In this document: in pieces, positions 29,112 to 38,750 of the stretch
How the letters are laid out: every line of letters begins with the position of its first letter
Numbering within the stretch: the stretch's first letter is position 1
NCBI RefSeq assembly: GCF_000347635.1
Contig: NC_020514.1
Location: 1,984,001 to 2,048,000 of the forward strand
Reading direction: 5' to 3'
DNA from: Paraglaciecola psychrophila 170
GTDB lineage: Bacteria > Pseudomonadota > Gammaproteobacteria > Enterobacterales > Alteromonadaceae
DNA length: 64,000 bases
Translations under genes and position numbers: made by a program
The notes under the pieces: model-generated
Database searches by the model: none
The model's input: only the letters and a program-made list of their open reading frames with translations
Told to the model about the DNA's origin: nothing

Positions 29112-29751
29112 GCCCTCGTATTGTGTGAATAAGCGTTGGCCCTTGCCCTAAAACCTGTCGAAGTTTGTGAATGTGTACTTTCAAGTTATCACTATCTGGC
29201 TGTTCTTCCCCCCAGATAGCAACAAGCAATGCTTCTTTCGGCACAAGGTTGGGTGAATGACGCATTAATACTTCTAAAATCGTCCAACAAATAGGCGTTA
29301 GTTCCAACTTTATACCTCCCCGAGTAACGGACTTTGTTTGAATATTCATCTCGAGGTCATCCACTTTGAAAAACTTACTGAGCCCACTTTTTCGTTTTGA
29401 TAACGCGTATATTCTGGCTAATAATTCGCTTAAGGCGAAGGGTTTGACTAAGTAATCATCAGCGCCAGAATCAAAACCTTCCAGCTTGTCAGACAGACTA
29501 TCTCTTGCTGTTAACATCAGCACCGGAACATCATTACCCTTGAGTCTTAATTGTGAGCAAACCTTTAAGCCATTGATACCAGGTAAATTCACATCCAACA
29601 CCAAAACGTCATAAACGTTGCTGCTTGCTAAAGAAAGCCCAGTATTACCATTGCCAGCGAAGTCATGTATGATATTTTCGAGTGCAAAAAAATCCAAAAT
29701 ACTATTGGCTAAATCAATATTGTCTTCAACTAAAAGCACTCTTAAATTCAT
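29086..29751 (-). CDS. OmpR/QseB-type response regulator
   Basis: A protein of 221 residues. Receiver: VEDNID near the start, phospho-acceptor in VLVLDVNLPGING (Asp about residue 51), and conserved Lys in LVKPFALSELLARI. The C-terminal winged helix has NLKVHIHKLRQVLGQG and ends HTIRGHGFAI. It is paired with the overlapping kinase gene. It starts 151 bases downstream of the PLP-decarboxylase gene, on the same strand, so it may be either a separate unit or the tail of that cluster. Confidence 0.88.
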   Translation of the reverse strand: MNLRVLLVEDNIDLANSILDFFALENIIHDFAGNGNTGLSLASSNVYDVLVLDVNLPGINGLKVCSQLRLKGNDVPVLMLTARDSLSDKLEGFDSGADDYLVKPFALSELLARIYALSKRKSGLSKFFKVDDLEMNIQTKSVTRGGIKLELTPICWTILEVLMRHSPNLVPKEALLVAIWGEEQPDSDNLKVHIHKLRQVLGQGPTLIHTIRGHGFAIREQ

Positions 29752-29902
29752 ATTATCACCATTATTTTATATTAATGTTTCATGCTTTATATTGGCAAGA
29801 GTCACAGAAAGCTTGTCACATTTATGTGTTGTACTTGTTCTGACTATTGCCACCGACAGATAAAACGTAACCTACTTGCAACTAATATAACTAATATGCA
29901 CT

Positions 29903-31108
29903 TTAGATAAGCATTTCCAAAGCTTCACCTTGGCTTAAGAACCCTTGAGGACTGGCTGACGCGCCATATGCCCCTGATAACATAACTGCAACGTAACCTC
30001 CTATTTCACTCATTGGGAGGGATATGTTGGATGCAATAATATCTAGTGGAGTGCATAAAGGACCTACAATATCGACATGTTGGGTTAGTGTCGAATCTAT
30101 GCAATTTGCCAGAAAAACGGGATGATTTTTTCTAAATACCTGCCCTAAATTACCAGAGTTGGCCAGATGATGATGCATCCCCCCATCACATACCCAAAAG
30201 GTTTTGCCTCTTGACTCTTTAATGTCAACTATTTTACATAAATACATACCCGCATTTGCGACTAAAAACCGACCTAATTCTAAATGGACCTCTGTATCGA
30301 CCAACTTGGTAGCCAATTCATCTAATAATTCATGTAACCCCAAGCACAAACGCTTAATATCTACCGGTACTTGATCACTATGATAGCTAACACCAATCCC
30401 ACCGCCAATATTAATTTGCTTGGGCAAAACATTGATTTGCTCAGATAATACAAAAGCTAATTCCAATGCTTTTCGGTAAGACTCCAACAGTGCGTCAACT
30501 GATAAATTTTGGGAACCACTAAAAATATGAAATCCAACGAAATTTATTGATTGCTCATTCACCATCGAAAAAGTTTCAGCAAATACCTCCGCATCGATAC
30601 CAAACTGTTTAGGACCTCCAGACATTTTCATGGCGGCTCCCTTAAGTTCAAAATCAGGATTGATTCGAAATGCAACGTTAGCCTGTTTTTTATGTAAACT
30701 TGCTATTTTTTGAATTCGAATCAATTCTGTTTTTGATTCTACATTGATGACAACACCCGAAATAATCGCCGCCAGTAGACTTTTTTCGGTTTTTCCTGGT
30801 CCTGCGATACTGACCTTGCCGGGCTCTATGCCGGTACTTAATGCGGTTAACAACTCTTGATGAGAGGCTACATCTAAGCCATCAAGATAATTAGCAGCAT
30901 GTGCAACCAAGTTAGGCATCGGATTGGCTTTGATTGCATAATGTAGCTTTATCTTTTTCGGTAGTAAGGTTTTCAACGCTATGATGTTGTTTTTAATTTG
31001 ATTGCGATCATATATATAACAGGGTGTACCCCCGGCTATATGCTCCAAGTCACTGGGCGTTTTACCTGCAAAAACAAGTTGATTGTCTTTTTTATTGATT
31101 GATAACAT
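29903..31108 (-). CDS. PLP-dependent decarboxylase, exosortase-A-associated type (TIGR03099-like)
   Basis: A protein of 401 residues of the alanine-racemase-fold (type III) decarboxylase superfamily, like diaminopimelate or ornithine decarboxylase. The PLP lysine lies in YAIKANPMPN (Lys about residue 61). Other motifs are the phosphate-binding GGGIGVSY (about 231-238), the catalytic-cysteine-like GPLCTPLDI (about 345) and SGAYGASASP near the C-terminus. It would decarboxylate a basic or other amino acid to give an amine; which one is not readable. Its start overlaps the ligase gene by 17 bases, so they are co-translated. The family is usually found with exosortase A exopolysaccharide loci, but no exosortase is in this window. 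Confidence 0.85.
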   Translation of the reverse strand: MLSINKKDNQLVFAGKTPSDLEHIAGGTPCYIYDRNQIKNNIIALKTLLPKKIKLHYAIKANPMPNLVAHAANYLDGLDVASHQELLTALSTGIEPGKVSIAGPGKTEKSLLAAIISGVVINVESKTELIRIQKIASLHKKQANVAFRINPDFELKGAAMKMSGGPKQFGIDAEVFAETFSMVNEQSINFVGFHIFSGSQNLSVDALLESYRKALELAFVLSEQINVLPKQINIGGGIGVSYHSDQVPVDIKRLCLGLHELLDELATKLVDTEVHLELGRFLVANAGMYLCKIVDIKESRGKTFWVCDGGMHHHLANSGNLGQVFRKNHPVFLANCIDSTLTQHVDIVGPLCTPLDIIASNISLPMSEIGGYVAVMLSGAYGASASPQGFLSQGEALEMLI

Positions 31109-32759
31109 TTACGGTCACTCCCTTTTTAGCAGACATCCCTTGTTTAGACTCACGCATGTTTAGGCCCCCATGTTTAGAAAATATCTCCTGAAAAACATTT
31201 TGATACTGTTTCTTAAGTAGAGTCTTATTATGTTTCCCATTGGGGTTTCTGGGTATTTCTAAACAAAAATCTATGTGATGTGGGGTCATATAATTAGGCA
31301 GGTGTAAGCCGCAAAAACGTTTAATAGATAGAAGTAAATCGCTAGTCTGCACATCAGGTTTGACTGTTATTAGGGTAACAATACCTTGGCCTAATTGTTT
31401 GTGTGGTACGCCAAATACAACAATATCTGCTACAGAATTATGTTTACAGATCACACTTTCAATTTCGTTTGGGCTCACTCTATATCCAGACGTTTTGATC
31501 ATGTCGTCATTACGTCCAACAAAATATATGAAACCTTCTTCGTCTTTGGTAACAATATCACCTGACCACACTGCCAACTGTTCGCTAGGTAATTCTTTAA
31601 GTCTATTTGGCGTTGCTTTAAATCTGCGTTCAGTCATTTCTTTGTTTCCCCAATACCCTTGGGCTACAAGTGGTCCAGCATGAACCAATTCTCCTTGCTC
31701 ATGTGGTTCACATTCTTCACCATTTACATTTATAATAAAAATTTTCGCATTGGGTATAGCCTTACCGATAGAAGTAGGGCGCTTCAAAGCTTGTTCTGGC
31801 GGAAGAAAACAAGAACGAAAAGATTCTGTCAGCCCATACATTAAGAAAGGCTTAACGTTTGGCATTTGTTTTAGAAGTTTTTTTAAAATGTCTTCTAGTA
31901 AGGCGCCTCCAGAATTCGTTATGTATCGCAGATTTTGAGAGGCTGCTTTTGGCCACTCCAGATTGGCAAGTTGATTCCATGCTGTAGGGACTAAAGCAAG
32001 CCCTGTAATAGACTGTTGTTGCACAACTTTTATCAACTCTTTTGCAAACAAGTATTCAAATAAATAACAGCTACCGCCTGATAAAAACGAAACAGTTAAT
32101 TGACTAAAGCCGTAGTCAAAACTGATGGGCAATGCAAGTAACAAGCGATCAGATGAAGAATTATCTAGGTACTGAGCAACACTTTGTGCACCAAGAATTA
32201 AATTACGCTGAGTTAATGTGACACCCTTCGCTGGGCCTGAACTTCCTGATGTATAGAATATTGCAGCGGTGTCACTTTCCAGGATGTCTGGAAGAGAGGG
32301 ATTACGCAGCGAAAGTGTGTGTAGTTGAAACCACGATAAAACTGATGAGGAACTTGGGTATTCGTTGCTATCATCTGTTATCACAATACCTTTTATGGAC
32401 TTGGGTAAAACCGACTTTAAGGTGTCATATCGTGACTTGTTTGTTATAAGAATGGTTGCTGAACAGTCGGACAGAATATGCCCTACTTGCAATGGTTTAA
32501 GTATCGGGTTGATTGGAACAAATATCCCTCCAGCAGCGCTTGTAGCAAAAATACTAATGACGCTTTCAAAGCATTTTGGTAAGAAAACAGCCACTCTTTC
32601 GGACTTATTCAGACCTAACGATAAGAAAGAACGCGCGAGAGTTTCTATTTCCTCGTTTAAATGTGTGTATGTTAACCATCGTTTCTTCTCGCCTATAGCA
32701 GGGCAATCGGGCCGTATCTGTGCCTGCACTTTTACCAGCTGATGAATTGTTTTTATCAT
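31092..32759 (-). CDS. AMP-forming acyl-CoA/acyl-ACP ligase (TIGR03098-like)
   Basis: A 555-residue member of the ANL superfamily. Motifs in order: P-loop FYTSGSSGPAKGVTLTQ (about residues 170-186), YGLTES (about 306), hinge and adenylate-binding SGDIVTKDEEGFIYFVGRND with the following MIKTSGYRVSP (about 405-435), and the catalytic Lys region NPNGKHNKTLLKK near 520. It adenylates a carboxylic acid and loads it onto CoA or onto an acyl carrier protein; an ACP is encoded two genes upstream. The gene follows the frameshifted acyltransferase by 81 bases. The loaded acid is unknown. Confidence 0.88.
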   Translation of the reverse strand: MIKTIHQLVKVQAQIRPDCPAIGEKKRWLTYTHLNEEIETLARSFLSLGLNKSERVAVFLPKCFESVISIFATSAAGGIFVPINPILKPLQVGHILSDCSATILITNKSRYDTLKSVLPKSIKGIVITDDSNEYPSSSSVLSWFQLHTLSLRNPSLPDILESDTAAIFYTSGSSGPAKGVTLTQRNLILGAQSVAQYLDNSSSDRLLLALPISFDYGFSQLTVSFLSGGSCYLFEYLFAKELIKVVQQQSITGLALVPTAWNQLANLEWPKAASQNLRYITNSGGALLEDILKKLLKQMPNVKPFLMYGLTESFRSCFLPPEQALKRPTSIGKAIPNAKIFIINVNGEECEPHEQGELVHAGPLVAQGYWGNKEMTERRFKATPNRLKELPSEQLAVWSGDIVTKDEEGFIYFVGRNDDMIKTSGYRVSPNEIESVICKHNSVADIVVFGVPHKQLGQGIVTLITVKPDVQTSDLLLSIKRFCGLHLPNYMTPHHIDFCLEIPRNPNGKHNKTLLKKQYQNVFQEIFSKHGGLNMRESKQGMSAKKGVTVNVINQ

Positions 32760-32840
32760 TGAAAACCTAATATACTAATAACGTTGTAAGTGTGTAATTA
32801 AATACGTTTGAGTTGGCGTTACATCAAAAGATATGCGGCT

Positions 32841-33688
32841 CTATCGCCATCTTTTGTAAAACCAGCACCACTGCTCTGGGTATGTGAGAATGATGGTTTC
32901 GAACTGTCGATATATTGTTTGCATTGCGAATTGAAACGCTTTGGGTGATTGTCCTATGGGAAATTCAGAAACCGTTTCAAGATGGATTGTATAAGTGTTA
33001 TTTTTTCTAATACGGCGTAAGCAACAAGCAATGGCGTTTTTGCATAGGCTGAAAGCATAACTGGGCCTGCGGGAGCGCCGGTTTTTTTCTGAAAAAATTC
33101 AACGTCTGTATCACTTCCAAAGTGGTCCGAATGCAAACAAACCACACCATTTGAGCTAATTTTTCTTAGCAAAGAAAAGAATGCGCCCGCTTGAGATTTA
33201 TCCACACAACAAACACCGTTTTTCGCATAGAGACTAAATAAGCCAGCAGCGAATTTAGGCACCTTCGAAAGTGTAGTTACTCTTCCTGTTAGCTTTTGCA
33301 ATGCAAATGGAACGGCTTCATAACAACTAAGATGCATGGTCGCAATGCTAAGAGGAACACCTGATGCAATTATCGCCTTGGTTTCTTTATCCATCTCAAA
33401 AGTATATTCAAGGTCTTCAAACCAAAAAATTTCTAAAACTCCAAAAACGATATGCTGATAAGCGGTAATTGCCAAATATTGTATTCTGTCTTCACTGCTT
33501 TGATCAGTCATCGCCACGCGTAGATTATTGATAGAACGTTTTCTTGTTTTTGGTGATAGAGCAAATATTATTCGGGCAATTCCAAACGCAATTTTTTTTC
33601 TGGTCTGTCTATTTCCTAACTTAAATAAGAAAATGATCATGACTATCGTTTTAGCTGCGATTTTTTGAGATAGGGTTAGGTTGTTCAT
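32841..33688 (-). pseudogene. LpxL/HtrB-like acyltransferase with a single-base frameshift near the 3' end
   Basis: Uncorrected, the frame stops after 244 residues at 32954. Beyond the A6 run (about 33003-33008) another frame carries the expected ending: TYTIHLETVSEFPIGQSPKA, then TYPEQWCWFYKRWR to a TAG at 32841-32843. One extra A restores a protein of about 282 residues. The catalytic HX4E motif HLSCYE is intact (about residue 119). The family transfers acyl groups from ACP to lipids at the inner-membrane face. Its ATG overlaps the ACP stop (ATGA). Single-base homopolymer loss may be a sequencing error; if real, the active site survives but the ending is lost. Confidence 0.75.
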
Positions 33689-33930
33689 ATAGCTGGTGGA
33701 TTTTTAATCAACGATGTTAAGCTACCGAACGTTTCAAAGTGCTGAGCTTCTAGATGTTCGATATCAACTTTTAATACAAAACGTTTTTCTATTTCTATCA
33801 AGAGTAAAACAATAGACATCGAGTCAAGCTCACTAATTTCACCCAATAACTTTGTACTACTTATAAATTTTGACGTGTCTATATTTAAAATTTCTGACAA
33901 CACACCTTTTAACTGTTGAATATATTCCAC
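33685..33930 (-). CDS. Acyl carrier protein
   Basis: An 81-residue acidic helical protein with the 4'-phosphopantetheine attachment site ELDSMSIV (Ser about residue 37). The preceding helix and the following LLLIEIEKRF match a carrier-protein fold. It is the first gene of the acyl cluster and overlaps the acyltransferase gene by 4 bases. It would carry the acyl group activated by the downstream ligase. It is unlike the housekeeping AcpP and fits the specialised carriers seen with exosortase-A-type ligases. Confidence 0.8.
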   Translation of the reverse strand: MEYIQQLKGVLSEILNIDTSKFISSTKLLGEISELDSMSIVLLLIEIEKRFVLKVDIEHLEAQHFETFGSLTSLIKNPPAI

Positions 33931-34364
33931 TGAGTACTCCTTATTTGATTAATAGCATTCTATAAATGATTGAGTTAATGAATGGTTAATAGGTCAGTAA
34001 AAGATAAATCTAGTGGTTTTATTTAGAAATAATTGAGTGAGCGGTCAATACTTAAATATAATTATGTGAAAAGCTTAACCACCTATTAATCTAATGCAAA
34101 GTATGGTTTTTCAAAGTGATTGTTATATAAATTTACTTTTAGAATAAAGCAGTCTTTTTAAGTCAAAGATTCTCGGTTGATGAGTCCAACACTTCAAGTC
34201 GATGTTAGGCAACAATGGATCCTATAATTATAATTGCGCAACTAATACTTCACAACCAGCGAAATACGCCCAAACATGCAGCTAACAGGCAATGGTCTGG
34301 ACAACTAAAGCACTCTTTGACCTTTGGTTTACTGTCTATTTCTGTGGGACTTGGGGCGACTAAC
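33931..34364. other. 430-bp gap holding the promoter of the acyl cluster
   Basis: No gene supported. The sequence just before the ACP start contains AGTACTCC, read on the minus strand as GGAGTACT, a good ribosome binding site. The segment to about 34130 is A+T rich, suitable for a promoter, but I see no clear operator. Further away lies A+T-balanced DNA with no readable coding remnant. Confidence 0.35.
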
Positions 34365-35341
34365 TTAGTTGGATAACAACCTGTTCTGACGACTTAACCA
34401 TTCATCTAAGACATGATTGAATTCTGGCGCTACGGCTTTGTCTCCCTTCCAAATTAGTTTAAATAAAAAGGCAAGACCGGGTCATTGTTGATTAAAATGT
34501 TTAGCATCAAGCATGCCGTGAGTTGCATTGTTAATGATAGTAATTTGTATGTTATGTTGCTCATCAACTAACTTTTCGACCACTGATTTTGTATTGTCAA
34601 TATCCACGTTTAGGTCTTTATCCCAAAGTAACAATAACATGGGTTGTTTTAGTCCGACGTAATCTTGTGTCGCATTAACACTTGAGTTTTTTAATATAAA
34701 TCCATATCTAGACTTGGTCATTTGCTTGGCCTTAAGTCCATATTGCTTGAGATATAAGTCGTAGCTGGGTTTTTGCTCTAAGAACTCAATCTCTTGGATA
34801 TGTGATGCATAGGCAGCATTAATGACTGTTTCATTCGCGCCTTCTTGCATTAGCCGCACGCGAGTAAGGTACCAGCTTTGTTCTAGCCAATCCCTATCAT
34901 AAATCCCACATCTGGGTTGTTTTTAGCTAAAGCTGGCACGACCCAACCGGCTTGACTAAAACCAATAAGTCCAACTTGAGTGCCTGAATAGCCGTAACGC
35001 TTTTGAATAACGTTAATCGCCGACTGAACTTCCCGTTGCCGGTCTTGCATCGATTGTGTTAACCAGTTCCCAGTTGAACTGCCAACACCGGGCTTATCCC
35101 AGCTAAAAATAGCAAACCCCTGTTTTAAGAGTCGTTTCCATATAAGTGGATAATAGCCATGAGCTTCATAATCTAGGGGCCCATCTCCATGCACAAAAAG
35201 AATGACGGCCTTTGGTTTACCGTTGTCAGGTTGTAAATAGTGCCCTAAAAGTGAATCCTCACCATTTTGAAATTCGACTGATTCGGCCTTAGCGAAAGAC
35301 ATCGATATGCAGGCCATAAGTACCACCACTAAACGATTCAT
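34365..35341 (-). pseudogene. Broken alpha/beta hydrolase, exported
   Basis: Starts at ATG 35341 with a signal peptide (VVVLMACISMSFAKAE); the in-frame ATG 35377 would remove it. Oxyanion motif LFVHGDGPLDYEAHGYYP and nucleophile elbow GFSQAG are intact. After FMIGIG a deletion near 34888 changes frame; the rest runs as WLEQSWYLTRVRLMQEGANE through LLLLWDKDLNVD to HGMLDAKHFNQQ, where an in-frame TGA at about 34480 interrupts before the final segment ending DEWLSRQN and a TAA at 34365-34367. Frameshift outside any long homopolymer plus nonsense makes this a true pseudogene. It is in the same orientation as the hydroxylase and ABC exporter genes upstream. Confidence 0.8.
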
Positions 35342-35345
35342 GCGT

Positions 35346-36224
35346 CTATTCACCCTCAGTCTTTTGCAAAAGCTCATTTGGTTTCCAACCCGTGCGTCCT
35401 AATGCATAACTGACTTTATGCGATGCACTCTCGGCGCGAATTACTTCCTTATATATTGTACGGAATTCTCTGAAATTGATAGTGAAAGGGTTAGAGGATT
35501 TAAGTTGAGTGGTGAGGCCATAAACTGGTTTTTCATTTTCAAATTGATACGTTCCGAACAGCCTGTCCCAGAGTATTAAAATACCTCCATAATTCTTATC
35601 AATATAATGTGCATTTGTGGCGTGGTGAACCCGATGCACTGATGGTGTGTTAAGAACGCCGTCGAGCCATCCGAGTTTGTCTACCTTTTCTGTATGGATC
35701 CATGTTTGATAGAGCACTACAGCAAATAATGACGCTAAAACCTGTATTGCATCGAACCCTATGAGAAGCAAGGGAACAAAAAATATCCATTCGTATAAAC
35801 TTTCAAGCCAAGATAGACGAAGTGCGGTGGTTAAATTGTACTCTTGTGAAGAATGGTGAACGCTATGTACAGCCCAGAGGATACGTCGTTCATGTTCAAT
35901 TCTATGCATCCAGTAATACGTGAAATCGACAGCGATAATTGCGAGTAACCAACTCCACCAGGTCACTGGAATGGTTGAGAATGCGAACTGCTCAGTAGTG
36001 ATAAATCCAATGATGAAAATTGCGCTTATTACCGTGTTATCTAGAATACGATTACCGATTTCGATGGTCACATTCGCCATCGTTTGCTTCCACTCTAGCC
36101 GTCGCTTGGTTGCAACGTCGAAGATTGATTCAATAACCGTAAGTACATAAAAGATAAAACCGATTATGGCTACTGCTGTGAAAAAATCATTAAATTCTAA
36201 TAGGCGAGTGTCAATTTCGTTCAT
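35346..36224 (-). CDS. Sterol desaturase / fatty acid hydroxylase family membrane protein
   Basis: A 292-residue membrane protein with four or so helices. Histidine clusters for the di-iron centre are complete: HRIEHERRILWAVHSVHHSS (HxxxH and HxxHH, about residues 105-125) and later HRVHH (about 196-200). It would hydroxylate or desaturate a membrane lipid acyl chain. The stop lies a few bases from the start of the broken hydrolase gene, and it is about 70 bases downstream of the MsbA-like gene. A second, frameshifted homologue sits at 11767-12591. Confidence 0.85.
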   Translation of the reverse strand: MNEIDTRLLEFNDFFTAVAIIGFIFYVLTVIESIFDVATKRRLEWKQTMANVTIEIGNRILDNTVISAIFIIGFITTEQFAFSTIPVTWWSWLLAIIAVDFTYYWMHRIEHERRILWAVHSVHHSSQEYNLTTALRLSWLESLYEWIFFVPLLLIGFDAIQVLASLFAVVLYQTWIHTEKVDKLGWLDGVLNTPSVHRVHHATNAHYIDKNYGGILILWDRLFGTYQFENEKPVYGLTTQLKSSNPFTINFREFRTIYKEVIRAESASHKVSYALGRTGWKPNELLQKTEGE

Positions 36225-36295
36225 AAGTAGTTCCGATCCTCTGTCTTAAAAAATGGTTAAAGGTGTGAAGAGTAAGCTAATAGCTTTAGTGCTTT

Positions 36296-38053
36296 CTAAC
36301 TCGTTAAGTCATGAAACTGTTGCTGATAAAGATGATAATAAGCGCCCTTTATTAACAATAATTCTTGATGAGTTCCTTGTTCACAAACACTGCCATTTTC
36401 CATTACCAGTATTTGATCAGCATTCTGTATCGTGCTTAGCCGGTGAGCAATCACGATTGTGGTTTTGTGTTGCTGTAATGTAGACAGTGTTTGTTGGATC
36501 CTGTTTTCTGATTTAGTGTCGAGTGCTGAAGTGGCCTCGTCCAGAATAAGTATTGGAGCATCCCTAAGGATCGCTCTGGCAATCGCAATCCGTTGCCTTT
36601 GTCCTCCAGATAATAGGCCGCCATTTTCTCCGATGTAGGTGTCTAATCCTTCAGGTAACTTTTCAGCAAAACCCCATACATCTGAGACTCTTGCTGCCTC
36701 TTCAATCTCGCCAGTTGTGACAGATTGATGACATCCATATGCAATATTCGCAGCGATGCTGTCGTTAAACAAAACAACTTGCTGAGAGACCAGCGAAAAC
36801 TGTTGTCTTAGATTATTTAATGACAATTGATTTAAGGGAATATCGTCAATGCTAATATGTGGCTCTTGCGTAATATAAAATCTCATCAGTAGGTTTGCTA
36901 TGCTCGATTTGCCGCTGCCAGACTCTCCAACTAATGCGATTGTTTGACCTTTATTTAAAGTGAAACTCACATTCTTTAGGACCAGCTGGCTATTACCCGA
37001 ATAGGAAAAATTGAGATTGCGCACTTTTATATGTTTGCTAAAAGACCTAATCTGTTGCTTTGCAGAATCAGTTTCAACAGGCTCATCAAGCACACTAAAA
37101 AGGCTGCTAGCGGCGACTAAACCTCTTTGTAAAGATTGATTAATATTGGTCAGTTGCTTTAACGGTCTAAGCAAAGAGCCCATGGCGACTAATGTTGTGG
37201 TAAACGCCCCTGCACTGGTCTGGCCTATTACAGCGTCAAGACTTGCTAACCAAAGCACACCGGCTATTGCTAAAGACGCAATGAGTTGAATAGTTGGATT
37301 GCTTATTGCTGACGTTGTTGCGAGCTTCATATATTGCCGGCGATTATTATTATTAGCTTCACTAAATCGTGAACTTTCAAGGCTCTGCGTGGCAAATGCT
37401 AAGACTTCTCTATGGCTACTTATGGAGCGTTCCGTATGCCGTGTTACTTCCCCCATTGCATTTTGCATATTTAAACTGATGTGTTTAAAACGTTTAGATA
37501 CATAATTGATGGCTAATCCTATGACAGGACCAACAATCAAAAATATCAATGATAATTGCCAGCTTGAGTGGAACATTATGCCCAGTAAAACCAAAACGAT
37601 TAGACTCTCTCTAATGCAGACAATGAAGACTTCTGACGTGGCTTTGGAAATTTGCTCAGCGTCGTAGGTTATTTTTGATATCAATTTCCCGGCATTATGC
37701 TTTTGGAAAAAATCCAAAGGTAAATATTGCAAGTGGCTAAACGCCTGGCGCCTGACAGTAAACGTTATCTTACTGCCGATATAAGCCATACAGTAGTTAG
37801 ATATAAAGCTAGCAGCACCTCGAAGCATAAAAATGACGATGACTAATAACGCGCCTAACTTAAGTACATTCCCATCAGACTTAGCCAATCCCTCGTCTAT
37901 TAGCGGTTGAATAAAATAAATCATTCCAGCATCAACAATGCTAAACCCGACAAGACCAACAATAGCAATCAATAGCATGACCTTATGCGGTGCAAAATAT
38001 TTCACTAGCCTGAGCAAGGTTTGTTTGTCACTAGATGAGTTTTCAATAAACAT
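36296..38053 (-). CDS. MsbA-like lipid ABC exporter (permease-ATPase)
   Basis: The frame opens at 38173, but ATG 38053 with an AGGGA site upstream gives 585 residues, matching MsbA (about 582). Six membrane helices occupy roughly residues 20-320. The ATPase domain has Walker A GESGSGKS (about 377), Q-loop LVSQQVVLFN, signature LSGGQRQR, Walker B ILILDEATSALD and the H-loop IAHRLST. It flips lipid A-type or other lipids across the inner membrane at the cost of ATP. Placed before the fatty acid hydroxylase and the acyl-transfer cluster, it could export a lipid made there, though a housekeeping role cannot be excluded. Confidence 0.85.
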   Translation of the reverse strand: MFIENSSSDKQTLLRLVKYFAPHKVMLLIAIVGLVGFSIVDAGMIYFIQPLIDEGLAKSDGNVLKLGALLVIVIFMLRGAASFISNYCMAYIGSKITFTVRRQAFSHLQYLPLDFFQKHNAGKLISKITYDAEQISKATSEVFIVCIRESLIVLVLLGIMFHSSWQLSLIFLIVGPVIGLAINYVSKRFKHISLNMQNAMGEVTRHTERSISSHREVLAFATQSLESSRFSEANNNNRRQYMKLATTSAISNPTIQLIASLAIAGVLWLASLDAVIGQTSAGAFTTTLVAMGSLLRPLKQLTNINQSLQRGLVAASSLFSVLDEPVETDSAKQQIRSFSKHIKVRNLNFSYSGNSQLVLKNVSFTLNKGQTIALVGESGSGKSSIANLLMRFYITQEPHISIDDIPLNQLSLNNLRQQFSLVSQQVVLFNDSIAANIAYGCHQSVTTGEIEEAARVSDVWGFAEKLPEGLDTYIGENGGLLSGGQRQRIAIARAILRDAPILILDEATSALDTKSENRIQQTLSTLQQHKTTIVIAHRLSTIQNADQILVMENGSVCEQGTHQELLLIKGAYYHLYQQQFHDLTS

Positions 38054-38173
38054 AATTTCCCTGATTCGAAGCTGCGTATGGTAGTTAACATTTAAGGTGA
38101 CATGTGCTGGTTCAAAGCTATTATCAAGTGTCATTGCACAACGTGCATGCAAACTGTTGTCCGATAAAGCCAT

Positions 38174-38750
38174 TCAAAAAGGCCATCGCAAGCTTTATTA
38201 ATCAATTGCAGTCAAGTTCTGAGCGTATGATATACAGACGAAAGTTAATAATGAGTTAATGCTTCAAAATGAGATGAATTCGCTCGGCGGTGAAAATGTT
38301 AAGTAGACTAAAGGAATAACTAGTGCTGATATTATTCTTCGCAGACGTTGGATTTTTTGTTGGGCAGGATGTTCACACTGGGCACAATGTTCCGCTTTGC
38401 TGTCTATAACTATTTATCTAAGAAGCACATATCGACGAGTTGCGCGTTATTGAAGAAGAAGTAAATGAGCATCCAGTCAAGCAAGCATCGAAGAACGGCC
38501 CTGATGCAAGTTTGTAAGCGCCACTTTGAGGTGTTTGGGTATCGTTATGCAATCAAACTAATAGCCCTAAGTTACCGATAATCACTGGACTCAGATTGAG
38601 GTTTAGCTTGGAAAGTTATGAGTTAATTGTGTAAATTTAAATGATTGTATTTAGTGTGATGCTTTATCAGGATAAGCAGTCGGTGATTGCGTGAACCTCT
38701 CTCAAATGATACAAATCAATTCCCATTCATTACAACGACAATACTAAGAC
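38174..38750. other. Intergenic region between divergent msbA-like and moeB genes
   Basis: No intact gene. A 31-codon plus-strand stretch at 38422-38517 (EAHIDELRVIEEEVNEHPVK, ending at a TAA) reads like the C-terminal tail of a decayed protein but is too short to name. Promoters for both flanking genes are expected here; none is clear. Confidence 0.3.

Noticed and set aside
32954..33010. Programmed -1 frameshifting at the A6 run in the acyltransferase gene
   Set aside because: The A6T context is slippery, but the zero-frame product ends only about 18 codons later and I see no stimulatory stem or internal Shine-Dalgarno; a plain indel, real or artefactual, is simpler.
36253..36483. Plus-strand 76-codon frame overlapping the end of the exporter gene
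   Set aside because: Antisense to the intact ATPase domain of the MsbA-like gene.
38422..38517. Small acidic peptide gene
   Set aside because: No start codon and too short to assign; may be a fossil C-terminus only.
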